A stretch of 64,000 nucleotides of DNA, from positions 31,334 through 95,333 of the forward strand of contig NZ_QJJM01000016.1 in NCBI RefSeq assembly GCF_003201955.1. Reading direction: 5' to 3'. How positions within the stretch are numbered: position 1 is the first letter of the stretch; each line of letters begins with the position of its first letter. The DNA is from Blastomonas natatoria. Its GTDB lineage: Bacteria; Pseudomonadota; Alphaproteobacteria; Sphingomonadales; Sphingomonadaceae. Below are positions 26,503 through 36,283 of the stretch, piece after piece. Both the position numbers and the translations under genes were made by a program. The notes below the pieces were generated by a model. The model worked only from the letters and a program-made list of their open reading frames with translations, was not told where the DNA came from and did not search any database.

Positions 26503-27855
26503 TTAGCGGCGGCGCCGCTCGCGTTCAACCGCATCGCGGGCCAGGATCGCAATATCCTGCGCGCGGATGAAATCGGCACTGCCTTGCGGAAGCGTCGTCA
26601 TGGCCTGTTCCGCGCTTTGCAATGCCAGTGGCGCGTTGCCCTGCAGCACATAGCGTTCGGCACTGGCCAGCGCCGCACGCGCCGTATCTCCACGATCGGC
26701 ATAGACCACGCCAAGCTGGTACCACGCGAACGGATTGGCCGCATCGCGCGCCACGGCGGCCTTCAGCACGCGTTCGGCTTCGGGCAGATTGGACGGATCC
26801 TCGGTGGCGATCAGGGCATGGCCATAGACCCCGGCGATAAGCGACTGCGCGTTGGTGCTTTCGACTGCCTTTTGAAGCGGGGCTATCGCTTCCTTGGGGC
26901 GCCCCGACTCGAGCAGGATCTGCCCGTAGATTTCCAGAAAATACGGATCGTCGGGTGCCTGGGCGAGCAGCGAGCGAACCTCGCTCAGCGCTTTTTCCGG
27001 ATAGGCACTCTTGTGCCAAGCATAGGCGCGGGCATAGCGCGCGGGAACACTCTGGTCGGTCTCCGGATAGGTGCGCAGTGTCTGGGTCGGCTCTGCCACA
27101 TAACCCACGAGCTTGGCCTTGACCCGCTGGAACCGGGCCTCGAGCACCGGATCGACGGGGCGGTTGTAAGCTGGATCGTTTTCGTAAATGTCCTGCAGCA
27201 GCGTGATGCGCTCACCCGATAGCGGATGTGACCGATTGTAGCTGTCTTCCTGCGGGATCGCGAGCCGGAACTCCAGATTCTGCAGCTTCTTGAAGAAGTT
27301 GATCGAGCCCTTGCCAGTCAGTCCCGCCGCCGAGAGATATTTGGCTCCCGCGACATCGGCGCCCGCCTCTTCGCCGCGGGTGTGGGCAAGAAACTTGCCG
27401 AGTGCTGCCTGCTGGCCCGCCCCGATGATACCGAGCCCGGCTTCGCCAGCGCCGGCTGCGACCGCCGCGAGACCCAGCAGCAGCGACAAGATCGTGATGT
27501 TGCCGGCCTTGGACGCGCTTTCGGATCGGGTGATCGAATGGCCAAGCGCGATATGCCCCAGCTCATGGGCAATCACGCCCTGCACTTCATTGACGCTGTC
27601 TGCCGCTTCGATCAGCCCGCTATGGATGTAGACATCCTGCGTGCCCGCCACGAATGCGTTGATGCTTCGATCGTTGATGACGACGACATTGACATTGGAT
27701 GGTAAAAGCCCGGCAGCGAGGATCAACTCGCGCGACATGTCGGCGAGCAGAGCTTCGGTCTCCGCATCACGCAGGATGGATTGCGCTGCAACGGGCTGGA
27801 CCACCAGCACCAGCAACACCCAGATTGCCATCATTCGCGCTGCGAACAGCTTCAT
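26503..27855 (-). CDS. BepA-like M48 family metalloprotease with TPR region
   Basis: A 450-residue periplasmic protease with a signal peptide starting MKLFAARMM. The M48 catalytic domain has HELGH at residues 97-101 and a third ligand in the GEEAGADVAG glutamate, and the C-terminal half is a TPR superhelix (about 260-440). BepA/YfgC proteins degrade misassembled outer-membrane proteins such as LptD at the BAM complex. The start was set at 27855 so that the signal peptide is N-terminal; an in-frame ATG at 27888 also exists. First gene of the protease-DsbA-protease operon. Confidence 0.92.
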   Translation of the reverse strand: MKLFAARMMAIWVLLVLVVQPVAAQSILRDAETEALLADMSRELILAAGLLPSNVNVVVINDRSINAFVAGTQDVYIHSGLIEAADSVNEVQGVIAHELGHIALGHSITRSESASKAGNITILSLLLGLAAVAAGAGEAGLGIIGAGQQAALGKFLAHTRGEEAGADVAGAKYLSAAGLTGKGSINFFKKLQNLEFRLAIPQEDSYNRSHPLSGERITLLQDIYENDPAYNRPVDPVLEARFQRVKAKLVGYVAEPTQTLRTYPETDQSVPARYARAYAWHKSAYPEKALSEVRSLLAQAPDDPYFLEIYGQILLESGRPKEAIAPLQKAVESTNAQSLIAGVYGHALIATEDPSNLPEAERVLKAAVARDAANPFAWYQLGVVYADRGDTARAALASAERYVLQGNAPLALQSAEQAMTTLPQGSADFIRAQDIAILARDAVERERRRR

Positions 27856-28054
27856 GATCTGGTTCCAGCCTGGTCCTGCCTTGTCCATTGCCACCCGTTT
27901 TGCCGGCCATCTGGCCATCTTGCGTTGCACCGGCCATGGTGGAAAGGCGATGAACCGCCGATGAAGTCCGCCTGCCGTCGGTTCAGTCTAGCGCCACCGT
28001 CGGCGAATGCACAGAGCTGGCTGGCATAATCCGGCAAAGCGTTGGCATAGGCGG

Positions 28055-29695
28055 TCAGACGCTGTTGAGCTGCTGCAGAAATTCGCTGCTGGACCGGCGC
28101 AATCGGCCTGCCTGGTCCTGCAGGCTCACGGTGATGGCGCGCATATCGGCTGCCAGACGCTGTATCTCCCCCGCATGGCTGCCGACGTTGCGGGCGGTTT
28201 CTTCCATGCTGCAGACATCGCTGGCAACCTGGGCGGCATGGTCCGTGATATTGGCGGTTGCCTTGCCCTGATCAGCGATGACCGATGCAATCTGGACCGC
28301 ACCCTCATTGACCAGTTCGATCTGGTCAGAGATCGAGTTTATCCGGGTTTCTGCCAGCGTCATCTGGGTGCGGATGCCATCGACCGTATGGCCCACGGCA
28401 TTGATGGCGCCCCGCGTCTGGCCCGCCAGTTGCTTGACCTCGTTGGCGACCACCGCAAATCCGCGCCCCGCCTCGCCAGCACGAGAGGCCTCGATCGATG
28501 CGTTCAGCGCCAGCAAATTGGTGTGAGAGGCGATTTCCTCGATCAGATGCGCGATCTGGGATGCCTTGGCTGCTTCCTCCGCCAGCGCAGCAAGCGCGTC
28601 GCTGCCGTCGCGCGATGACAGGCGCGCCAGCGTCGCTGCGCGATGCTGAACCTCGATCTGGGCGGCAATGGTGGTCGTCGACGCGCTGAGTGCGCGGGCT
28701 GCGCTCGCGACATCCTGCACGGATCGGCCTACATTGCTGGCCCGCACCGTGACGATCCCGGCGCTGGCATTGGTCTGGGCGCCGATGGCATTCAGCGCGT
28801 CGGCGCTGTCCGTCAATCGGCTGATGGCGTCGCTCAGCTGCTCGATCGTCTGCAGCACCGACCGGTCAAAGGCGCGCGCAAGGCTGGCCATGCCCGAACG
28901 CCACTCGGCCGCGTGGCGCTGATCCCGCTCGGCAAGCATCCTCTGGGACCGGAGATCCGTCTCGGCCTTGTTCCTGAGCTGTTGCTGATCGACAGCGAAC
29001 TCGCGTTCACGCGCTTCTGCCAGTTCGCGCGACTGGATGATCGACTGCGCGAAAAAGTTCCAGATCAGAATGTTGGTGCGCCACAGGGCAATCAGATAAA
29101 TGATCAGCAACAGATATAGCGCGGTCGGCACACTGGTGTCGGTCAGCTGGATGGCAAATACCAGACCGGCGCCCGATCCGAAAATCCAGATCAAGTTGGT
29201 GGTCGGCACAGCAAAGGAGCCCAACGCCCCCACGGCGATATGAGCGACCGCTACGAGCAACCCCAGCACCCGGATGGCCTGGCTCGGCGACAGCAGCATG
29301 CCGATGGTGATCATCGACCAGGCGAATATGGAAAACACGATGACGGCGCGCAGCCAGAGGTTCAGGCGGGCGAGGTCCCTGTCAAGATGCACATCTTCGC
29401 CGGTCAGCTTCAGTGCCTGCAAGTGGATCAGGCAAAAGACGGTCACCGCAAGCACGATGCCGATGGAACCGGCAACCACCCACGGACTGCCGCTCTGGCC
29501 CCAGCTGAACCAGCTCACCACCGGCCCGGTGATCACGACTGCCGGAACCAGAGCAACCGAACCCTTGCTCGCATGCAGAAATTGCGCGAGGCGAAAGACT
29601 CGGCCTGCCTTGGAATCATCCGCCAGATCGACACGGACAGTATCCGGCGTGACTCGCAGATGCACGGACATATCCAGCCATAATTGGCGCGACAT
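28055..29695 (-). CDS. Methyl-accepting chemotaxis protein, polytopic membrane sensor type (copy 1)
   Basis: A 546-residue chemoreceptor. About six hydrophobic segments (residues 45-215) form a membrane-embedded input region, without a classical periplasmic ligand domain or recognisable HAMP. A coiled-coil region and the MCP signalling hairpin follow (tip [41 protein letters not shown], within about 390-440). It has the same architecture as the gene at 30028-31689, and a decayed hslU 3' end lies just upstream, so it is one product of a tandem duplication. Ligand unknown. The start is the first ATG of the frame; an ATG at residue 9 is an alternative. Confidence 0.93.
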   Translation of the reverse strand: MSRQLWLDMSVHLRVTPDTVRVDLADDSKAGRVFRLAQFLHASKGSVALVPAVVITGPVVSWFSWGQSGSPWVVAGSIGIVLAVTVFCLIHLQALKLTGEDVHLDRDLARLNLWLRAVIVFSIFAWSMITIGMLLSPSQAIRVLGLLVAVAHIAVGALGSFAVPTTNLIWIFGSGAGLVFAIQLTDTSVPTALYLLLIIYLIALWRTNILIWNFFAQSIIQSRELAEAREREFAVDQQQLRNKAETDLRSQRMLAERDQRHAAEWRSGMASLARAFDRSVLQTIEQLSDAISRLTDSADALNAIGAQTNASAGIVTVRASNVGRSVQDVASAARALSASTTTIAAQIEVQHRAATLARLSSRDGSDALAALAEEAAKASQIAHLIEEIASHTNLLALNASIEASRAGEAGRGFAVVANEVKQLAGQTRGAINAVGHTVDGIRTQMTLAETRINSISDQIELVNEGAVQIASVIADQGKATANITDHAAQVASDVCSMEETARNVGSHAGEIQRLAADMRAITVSLQDQAGRLRRSSSEFLQQLNSV

Positions 29696-29789
29696 ACTGG
29701 TAACTCCCTAACCTTGCCTTTCGGCGGTATCACCAGCGGTGTTAAGGAGAATTTACCAGAATATATTCAGTTTGGGGGAGTTGCCGAAC

Positions 29790-30010
29790 CTATTTACTAA
29801 TGCCGGTGCTATTCACGATGTCACTCAACTGCTGCCTTACGTAATCGGCGTCAATGCTGATCATCTTGCCGCAATGGTCCATGGCGTTGAAGCTGATCTG
29901 TTCAAGCAGCTTTTCCATCACGGTCGGCAGGCGACGTGCACCGGCATGCTCGACCGTTTCGTTCACTCAAGCGGCGGTCCAAGCCACCTCGGACAAGGCC
30001 GATGGGCTCA
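29790..30010 (-). pseudogene. hslU: Decayed copy of the 3' end of hslU
   Basis: On the minus strand this stretch translates as the C-terminal part of HslU. By hand alignment, 49 of 69 consecutive codons encode the same residue as the intact hslU at 31793-33094 (from its REVARIAAS region to the final SK). The copy carries an internal TGA in place of a serine codon and ends with TAG three codons earlier than the parent. It has no 5' part. It lies 94 nt upstream of chemoreceptor copy 1, almost the same distance as intact hslU from copy 2, so it marks the breakpoint of an old tandem duplication. Confidence 0.93.
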
Positions 30011-30027
30011 ATACCAGGAAAGGCGGA

Positions 30028-31689
30028 TTACGCTGCCTTGAGTTCGGCCAGAAATGCCGCGCTAGCATTTTGCAGAGCGAAAGCTTGCTGCTCGAGTTGC
30101 ACCGTCAAAAGGCGCATGTCATCGGATACCGATTTGACCCGCTGCGCATTCTGGCTGACGGCATGCGCGGTTTCCTCCATTGCATGCGCGTCGCTGGCGA
30201 CCTGCCGCGTGGTAGCGTTGATATCGCTGGTCGCCTCGCCCTGGTCGGCAATCACCCTGGCGATATGCGCCGCGCCTTCGGTCACTACATCGATCTGGTC
30301 GGCGATTGAGTCGATCGTCATTTCAGTGAGGTCCATGCGCGCACGGATGCCCTGAACGGTAGCGTCGACCGACTGGATCGCACCGCGTGTCTGGCCGGAC
30401 AGTTGCTTGACCTCGTGGGCGACGATGGAAAAGCCGCGACCGGCCTCGCCTGCGCGCGCCGCCTCGATCGTGGCATTGAGCGCAAGCAGGTTGGTCTGCG
30501 AGGCGATGTCGTTGATCAGTGTCGTGATCTCGGAAACCTTCTCCGCCTGGGTCGCCAGCGCACTGACGGCAACACTGCCCGACATGCTGGCGCTGCGCGC
30601 TGCTGCGGCGGCCTCATGCTGGGTATCGACGCGTTGCGCAATCGCCTTGGCCGACTGGTTGAGCTGTTCGATCGCGGCGGCGACATGCTGCACCGACAGG
30701 CCGACATTGCTGGCACGAGCCGTCACTTCGGTCGCACTGCTGTCGGTTTCCTCGCCGATGGCATGCAAGGCTGCGGCGCTCTTGCCAAGTTGCGCTAAGG
30801 CGTCGGTGAGCCGATCGACCGTCTGCACGACGGATAGCTCGAAGGCGTGGGCCAGATCGGCTCTGGCCCGGCGACGTTCTTCCATGTGACGGTCGTGCTG
30901 CTGTGCGAGCATCCGTTGCGCGAGCAGTTCCTGCTCAGCCCTTTCGCTGGCCTTTTGCTGCTCCGCCAGAAACCCGCTTTCGCGCGCTTCTGCAAGTTGA
31001 TGCGATTGCAGGATCGCCTCGGCATAATGGCGCCAAATGACCATGGTGCTGCGCCACAGGATAAAGCAGAACGTCGCCAGCAGGATATAGAAATAGAACT
31101 GCATCGGCTGGCCAGCCACGGCAATTGCAACGCACAGGCCCAGTCCCATCGACGCGAACCAGGCGAGGTTTGCCATCGGACGCGAAAGATAGCACAGCGT
31201 TCCGATCGCGGTTGTCGATATGCTGATCGCTATGGCCATGTCGTGCAGAGGCTCGATCCCCGAGAGCAGGAGGCCGGCGATAATGGTCGACCAGCCTATC
31301 CCGGAAACCAGCGCGACGGCGGTCAAGGCGGTATCAAGGCGCGGCAGGCTTTTCTGAATGCGGTCGGGCTGGTTTGCAAGCGTCTTCAGCCTCAGAAATA
31401 TGGGTATATTCGCAACCATGGTCATGAGGCTTACGAGACCGCCAAGCAGGACCATGGCAAAGGCCGGCGTTTTCCAGGTGACAAGGGCAAGCAGCGCGCT
31501 GATCATGAACACCGAAGGGATCATCGGCAGCAGGGCAGCGCTGGTTCGCAGCATCTGACGCCGCGCAAATTCATCGCCGACCTTTTTCGCGACGAGCTGG
31601 CCATGCTGCATGTCAGACCAGATGCCCTGGAAATGAATGGTCATTTCCCGGTAGATTTGACGCAGGACTAGGCGCGATCTCCTCGGCAT
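30028..31689 (-). CDS. Methyl-accepting chemotaxis protein, polytopic membrane sensor type (copy 2)
   Basis: A 553-residue chemoreceptor with the same layout as copy 1. About six N-terminal membrane segments (residues 45-215) and a helical linker rich in QQ/AE residues lead into the MCP signalling domain with the conserved tip ([28 protein letters not shown]). It lies 103 nt downstream of intact hslU on the same strand, probably the ancestral position. Sequence divergence between the copies is substantial in the input half, suggesting different signals. No cheW/cheA/cheR genes are in the window. Confidence 0.93.
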   Translation of the reverse strand: MPRRSRLVLRQIYREMTIHFQGIWSDMQHGQLVAKKVGDEFARRQMLRTSAALLPMIPSVFMISALLALVTWKTPAFAMVLLGGLVSLMTMVANIPIFLRLKTLANQPDRIQKSLPRLDTALTAVALVSGIGWSTIIAGLLLSGIEPLHDMAIAISISTTAIGTLCYLSRPMANLAWFASMGLGLCVAIAVAGQPMQFYFYILLATFCFILWRSTMVIWRHYAEAILQSHQLAEARESGFLAEQQKASERAEQELLAQRMLAQQHDRHMEERRRARADLAHAFELSVVQTVDRLTDALAQLGKSAAALHAIGEETDSSATEVTARASNVGLSVQHVAAAIEQLNQSAKAIAQRVDTQHEAAAAARSASMSGSVAVSALATQAEKVSEITTLINDIASQTNLLALNATIEAARAGEAGRGFSIVAHEVKQLSGQTRGAIQSVDATVQGIRARMDLTEMTIDSIADQIDVVTEGAAHIARVIADQGEATSDINATTRQVASDAHAMEETAHAVSQNAQRVKSVSDDMRLLTVQLEQQAFALQNASAAFLAELKAA

Positions 31690-31792
31690 CGGATCGCGCT
31701 AGCAGAACATGGTTAATCTGGGGCTAACATTGTCTGGCGCTGGTCCGGTCCATCGGCCGGGATCAGCGCCAGACAGAATGCAATCGCGGCGA

Positions 31793-33094
31793 TCAGAGCA
31801 CGTATTTGCTCAGATCGGTGTTCTTCGCGATGCCGGTGAGCTGCTGCTTGACGTAATCGGCGTCGATGCTGATCGTCTCGCCGCGATGATCCTCGGCGTT
31901 GAAGCTGATCTCCTCGAGCAGCTTTTCCATCACCGTCTGCAGGCGACGCGCCCCGATATTCTCGACCGTCTCGTTCACCGAAGCGGCAATCCGCGCAACT
32001 TCGCGCAAGGCTTCTTCGCTGAATTCGAGCTTCAGGTCCTCGGTGCCGAGCAAAGCGCTGTATTGCTCGGCCAGATTGGCCTTGGTTTGCGTCAGGATAT
32101 GGAAAAAGTCCTCCTCGCTCAGCGCCTTGAGTTCGACGCGGATCGGCAGGCGGCCCTGGAGTTCAGGCAGCATGTCACTGGGCTTGGCGATGTGGAATGC
32201 GCCCGAGGCGATGAAAAGCACATGGTCGGTCTTCATAGGGCCGTATTTGGTGGCAACGGTCGTGCCCTCGATCAGCGGCAGCAGATCTCGCTGCACGCCC
32301 TCGCGGCTGACCGATCCGCCGCGCACATCGGACACGGCGATCTTGTCGATCTCGTCGAGGAACACGATGCCATTGGCTTCCGCATCGGCGAGCGCCACGC
32401 GTGCGACATCATCCTGGTCCATGCGCTTTTCGGATTCTTCCTCGATCAGCTTGTCCCAGGCATCGGCGAGCCGCATCTTGCGCGGCTTGGTGCGCTTCTG
32501 GCCGAACGCCTTGCCCATCATGTCGGACAGGTTGATCATGCCGACCTGTCCACCCATGCCGGGGATTTCCATCGGCATGCTGGGGCTGGCTTCGACCTCG
32601 ATCTCCACCTCGGTATCGTTCATGTGATTGTCGATGATCCGCTGACGGAAGCTCTGCCGCGTCGCCTCGCTGGCATTATCACCCACCAGCGCGTTGAGCA
32701 GCCGCTCCATCGCCGCTTCGGACGCGGCCTCGCGCACCTTTTCGCGGCGGCGGTCCTTTTCCAGCCGCACCGCATCCTCCACCAGATCGCGCGCGATCTG
32801 ATCGACATCACGGCCGACATAACCGACTTCGGTGAACTTGGTCGCCTCGATCTTGATGAACGGCGCGTCGGCCAGCTTGGCGAGGCGACGCGAAATCTCG
32901 GTCTTGCCGCAGCCGGTGGGGCCGATCATCAGGATATTCTTGGGCGTCACCTCGTCGCGCAGCTCGGCGGGCAGGCGCTGACGCCGCCAGCGGTTGCGCA
33001 GCGCCACGGCGACGGCGCGCTTGGCGTCCTTCTGGCCGATGATATGCGCATCGAGCGCGGCAACGATGTTCTTCGGGGTAAGCGTATCGGTCAT
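31793..33094 (-). CDS. hslU: ATP-dependent protease ATPase subunit HslU
   Basis: A 433-residue AAA+ unfoldase of the HslUV (ClpYQ) protease. Walker A GPTGCGKT is at residues 58-65, Walker B lies in the [11 protein letters not shown] stretch, and an I-domain insertion (about 110-240) and the HslU C-terminal tail (DLSKYVL) that docks in HslV are present. The complete gene is separated from hslV by an FAD oxidase gene, which is unusual since hslVU are normally adjacent. A 3' fragment is duplicated at 29790-30010. Confidence 0.97.
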   Translation of the reverse strand: MTDTLTPKNIVAALDAHIIGQKDAKRAVAVALRNRWRRQRLPAELRDEVTPKNILMIGPTGCGKTEISRRLAKLADAPFIKIEATKFTEVGYVGRDVDQIARDLVEDAVRLEKDRRREKVREAASEAAMERLLNALVGDNASEATRQSFRQRIIDNHMNDTEVEIEVEASPSMPMEIPGMGGQVGMINLSDMMGKAFGQKRTKPRKMRLADAWDKLIEEESEKRMDQDDVARVALADAEANGIVFLDEIDKIAVSDVRGGSVSREGVQRDLLPLIEGTTVATKYGPMKTDHVLFIASGAFHIAKPSDMLPELQGRLPIRVELKALSEEDFFHILTQTKANLAEQYSALLGTEDLKLEFSEEALREVARIAASVNETVENIGARRLQTVMEKLLEEISFNAEDHRGETISIDADYVKQQLTGIAKNTDLSKYVL

Positions 33095-33153
33095 TCAGTG
33101 TCTTCTCTGAAAGGGATGTTCGCGACACAAATTGGGGTGTGGCTCGACCCGCT

Positions 33154-34263
33154 TCAAGCGCAGCGCCATCCCGCCATCAACTGGCGGTGGGATTCGACGA
33201 TTGTCGCAATATTTTGCGGCTGCGGCTCAGCCAGATATTCCCCGCGCTCATAGGTTCCGCCCAGCAATATGCCATCACCGCGCGGGAACATGTATCCGGC
33301 AGGAAAAGCATAGGCATAGCGGATTTCGGGCTGCGGGATCAGCACCGCGAGCTGGCCGCGCACCGGCACCAGTTCGGGATCGCCGAACAGTCTTGCCGCG
33401 CCCAGACCGGTGCAGTTGAACACGAGGCGCTCGGGCAGTGCTGCTATCTCGGACGGAGTGCCGAAGCTGCGCAGCTCCACCTTGCCGCCCGCGACGCGAA
33501 TGTCGCGCAGCAACCGCTCGAGAAAACGCCCGGTCTCGACATACATGGTCTCGTAGCGGACGACATTGTCGAGCCCGAAGGGGTGTTCTTCCGTGCTCAG
33601 CCGGACGCGTCCAGGGAAGCGCGGGTCGGGCGGTAACGGGCCGGTCCGGCGGGTCTGATCGTAAGTCGGCAACCAGCGGATGCCGTAATCGTCACCGGCC
33701 ATGATCTGGAAGCGGCGGCGGCTGTAATCGGCGGCGGCATCGGCCTGGGCCAGGAATTCGGGCGTGGCGACATCGTCATCGAAATAGCCGGTCGGGAATA
33801 TCTGGCCGCCGGCGATGTTCGACGTCGTCTGCGGCGGCAGCGCGGCGGTATAGATGGTGACCGGATAGCCTGCTTCCTGCACCAGCCGCGCGGTGGTCAG
33901 CCCCATGATGCCGGCCCCGATCACCGCTACGCGGCCCGAATGGCCGGGCAGGCCGAGCGAGGTTGCGAGCCGCGAACTCCCCCAGCTCAGCGAGATGCCG
34001 CCGCCGCCATGCCCGTAATTGTGGACCAGCCGCGTATCGCCCAGCGCCTCGGCGCGAACCACGAAGCCTGAGGGGCGGTAGGGGCGGAGCCCCGCGGCGG
34101 TGCGGATCACGCGGGTCGGATCGACCTGCACCCTGGGGAGGCATGCGGGCAGGCCAGGAAGCGCGGCTATCGGCCGCGTCGTGGCGCCCGTCGTGCATCC
34201 ACTCAGCAACAGTGCGGCGCCGCCGCCCGTTACCAATCCCCGCCTGTTTGTCTGCCACAGCAT
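33154..34263 (-). CDS. FAD-dependent oxidoreductase, D-amino-acid oxidase-like, lipoprotein/Tat-like N-terminus
   Basis: A 369-residue DAO-family flavoprotein. An N-terminal segment (NRRGLVTGGGAALLLSGCTTG) resembles an export signal with a lipobox ending at Cys23. About 100 residues precede the GAGIMGLTTA dinucleotide-binding motif, so it starts further into the chain than in ordinary cytosolic DAO. A conserved AGGQIFPTGYF region and a C-terminal RGDGILLGGTYE FAD-contacting motif are present. D-amino acids or a related amine are likely substrates. The gene lies between hslV and hslU with gaps of 19 and 59 nt, in the same direction. Confidence 0.85.
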   Translation of the reverse strand: MLWQTNRRGLVTGGGAALLLSGCTTGATTRPIAALPGLPACLPRVQVDPTRVIRTAAGLRPYRPSGFVVRAEALGDTRLVHNYGHGGGGISLSWGSSRLATSLGLPGHSGRVAVIGAGIMGLTTARLVQEAGYPVTIYTAALPPQTTSNIAGGQIFPTGYFDDDVATPEFLAQADAAADYSRRRFQIMAGDDYGIRWLPTYDQTRRTGPLPPDPRFPGRVRLSTEEHPFGLDNVVRYETMYVETGRFLERLLRDIRVAGGKVELRSFGTPSEIAALPERLVFNCTGLGAARLFGDPELVPVRGQLAVLIPQPEIRYAYAFPAGYMFPRGDGILLGGTYERGEYLAEPQPQNIATIVESHRQLMAGWRCA

Positions 34264-34282
34264 GGCTGCGGACCCTAGGGCA

Positions 34283-34846
34283 TCAGGCGGCGGTGTCGAG
34301 CGTCTCGATCGTCAGCTGGTCGTTCGTATAGACGCATACGTCGCTGGCGATCTTCATCGCCTTGCGCGCGATCGTTTCCGCGTCCTGCTCATAGTCCATC
34401 AGCGCGCGCGCGGCGGCGAGCGCGAAATTTCCGCCTGATCCGATCGCGGCGACGCCATCGACGGGTTCGAGCACATCGCCATTGCCGGTGAGGATCAGCG
34501 TCACTTCCTTGTCGGCGACGATCATCATCGCCTCGAGGTTGCGCAAGTACTTGTCGGTCCGCCAGTCCTTGGCAAGTTCGACAGCTGCACGCATGAGCTG
34601 GCCCGAATGCCGCTCAAGCTTTCCTTCGAGCCGCTCGAACAGGGTGAAGGCATCTGCGGTGGCACCGGCGAAGCCGCCGATCACCGAGCCGTCGCCTAGC
34701 CGTCGCACCTTGCGGGCATTGGGCTTCATGACGGTCTGGCCCATCGATACCTGGCCGTCGCCTGCGATCACCGCCTTGCCGTTCTTGCGGATGCCGACGA
34801 TGGTGGTCCCATGCCATGTCGGCATGCTGCTGCTGTCTCTGCTCAT
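34283..34846 (-). CDS. hslV: ATP-dependent protease subunit HslV
   Basis: A 187-residue proteasome-like N-terminal nucleophile peptidase. The catalytic threonine follows a short propeptide in WHGTTIVGI, and the conserved lysine lies in [15 protein letters not shown]. It forms the HslUV protease with the ATPase downstream, though a DAO gene interrupts the pair. The ATG at 34846 (MSRDSSSM) gives a typical short propeptide; a longer start at 34882 is less likely. Confidence 0.96.
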   Translation of the reverse strand: MSRDSSSMPTWHGTTIVGIRKNGKAVIAGDGQVSMGQTVMKPNARKVRRLGDGSVIGGFAGATADAFTLFERLEGKLERHSGQLMRAAVELAKDWRTDKYLRNLEAMMIVADKEVTLILTGNGDVLEPVDGVAAIGSGGNFALAAARALMDYEQDAETIARKAMKIASDVCVYTNDQLTIETLDTAA

Positions 34847-34885
34847 GGCGCGCGATATGGTGGAGCGGGGCAGGGGCTGCAAGCC

Positions 34886-35188
34886 CTACATGATGCGACG
34901 GACTTCTTCACCGTCATAGAGCCGCACGTCCGATCCCAGCCGCTCGACTTGCGCCAGACCCGCGCCGAAAGCAGCCATGTGCGGCGAGGCGAAATGCGCT
35001 TCCAGTGCGGCTTCGTCGACCCAGCGTTCGGAAATGCGGATGATATCGGGATCGTTCATGTCGCGGGCAAAGGCATAATGCAGGCAGCCTTCTTCCGCGC
35101 GCGTTGCCTCGACCATCTGCCTTGCCGCTTGCGCGAATTTGTCGATTTCACCCGGCGCGAATTGCAGCCAGCCTTCGATGATGAGCAT
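34886..35188 (-). CDS. Antibiotic biosynthesis monooxygenase (ABM) domain protein
   Basis: A 100-residue dimeric alpha/beta-barrel type protein with the ABM pattern: FAQAARQMVEATRAEEGCLHYAFARD, then ISERWVDEAALEAHFASPHM. Members are quinol monooxygenases (YgiN-like) or heme-degrading and stress proteins. The usual asparagine of quinol monooxygenases near the N-terminus is not obvious, so function stays general. It lies 39 nt upstream of hslV on the same strand and could share its transcript. Confidence 0.88.
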   Translation of the reverse strand: MLIIEGWLQFAPGEIDKFAQAARQMVEATRAEEGCLHYAFARDMNDPDIIRISERWVDEAALEAHFASPHMAAFGAGLAQVERLGSDVRLYDGEEVRRIM

Positions 35189-35265
35189 GTCGCTTGGTCT
35201 CCTGCCTTGCCGGCGCTTCGTCCGGTACGCCGACAGGGTTACGGCGCTTGTACGGCTCCCGCAAG

Positions 35266-36264
35266 TCAGCTGCCAGTATAGCTGCGATACCAGTCGACGA
35301 AGCGCGGAATGCCGATACCGATGCCTGTGGTCGGCGCATAGCCAAGTTCGCCCTGAATTGCGCTGATATCGGCATAGGTCTGGTACACGTCGCCAGGCTG
35401 CATCGGCAGCATGTTGCGGATCGCAGGTCTACCGCATGCCGCTTCGATCACGTCGATCATCCGGCCCAATGGCTCGGGCTGGTTGTTGCCGATATTGTAA
35501 ATCCGATGCGGCGAGATGCTGCCGCCGGGCTTCATCGCGCCGTCATCGGTCGGGGGGTGATCGATCACCGCCAGCACGCCTGCGATGATATCGTCGATAT
35601 AGGTGAAATCACGGCGCATATCGCCGTGGTTGTACACGTCGATCGGCTGGCCCTGCAGGATCGCGCGGGTGAACTTCCACAGCGCCATGTCGGGCCGACC
35701 CCATGGGCCATATACGGTGAAGAAGCGCAGGCCGGTCATCGGGATGCGATACAGATGGGCGTAGGTCTCGCTCATCAGCTCGTCTGCCTTCTTGGTGGCG
35801 GCATAGAGCGAGACGGGATGATCGACGCGGTGGTCGACACTGAACGGCACGGTATCGGAATTGCCATAGACCGACGAGGACGAGGCGTAGACGAACTGCT
35901 TCACCTGCCGGTTGCGTGCGACCTCCAGCAGGTTAAGGTGACCGACCAGGTTTGACTGCACATAGGCGCGCGGATTGTCGATGCTGTAGCGTACCCCCGC
36001 CTGCGCGCCGAGATGCACGATCGTGGACGGATCATGGGGCGCGAGCGCAGCCTCCAGCGGTTCATGGTCGGCGAAATCCAGCTCGACGAAGTCGAACCGC
36101 CCCTCCTGGATCGTCGCCAGGTTGGCGAGGCGCGCATGCTTCAGCGCGGGGTCGTAATAGGGGTTGAGATTGTCGATGCCGACAACATGCTGGCCACGCT
36201 GCATCAGCGCGCGCGTCAGCGCATGGCCGATGAACCCGGCGGCTCCGGTCACGAGAATGGTCAT
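35266..36264 (-). CDS. NAD-dependent epimerase/dehydratase, UDP-glucuronate 4-epimerase-like
   Basis: A 332-residue short-chain dehydrogenase/reductase family enzyme. The NAD motif GAAGFIG is at the N-terminus, the catalytic Ser lies in YASSSSVYG and the YxxxK motif is SLYAATKK. The RDFTYIDDI region matches UDP-sugar 4-epimerases. It probably interconverts UDP-GlcA and UDP-GalA or a similar UDP-hexuronate. It starts 19 nt after the UDP-ManNAc dehydrogenase stop, so both supply surface polysaccharide. The start at 36264 follows the dehydrogenase; a longer frame is antisense-like and was rejected. Confidence 0.9.
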   Translation of the reverse strand: MTILVTGAAGFIGHALTRALMQRGQHVVGIDNLNPYYDPALKHARLANLATIQEGRFDFVELDFADHEPLEAALAPHDPSTIVHLGAQAGVRYSIDNPRAYVQSNLVGHLNLLEVARNRQVKQFVYASSSSVYGNSDTVPFSVDHRVDHPVSLYAATKKADELMSETYAHLYRIPMTGLRFFTVYGPWGRPDMALWKFTRAILQGQPIDVYNHGDMRRDFTYIDDIIAGVLAVIDHPPTDDGAMKPGGSISPHRIYNIGNNQPEPLGRMIDVIEAACGRPAIRNMLPMQPGDVYQTYADISAIQGELGYAPTTGIGIGIPRFVDWYRSYTGS

Positions 36265-36283
36265 GGTCTGAGGGTCTGCCCGA

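Noticed and set aside
29739..30041. Plus-strand open frame in the hslU fragment
   Set aside because: It reads against the strand of the hslU homology and has no ribosome binding site; the stretch is explained by a decayed hslU copy.
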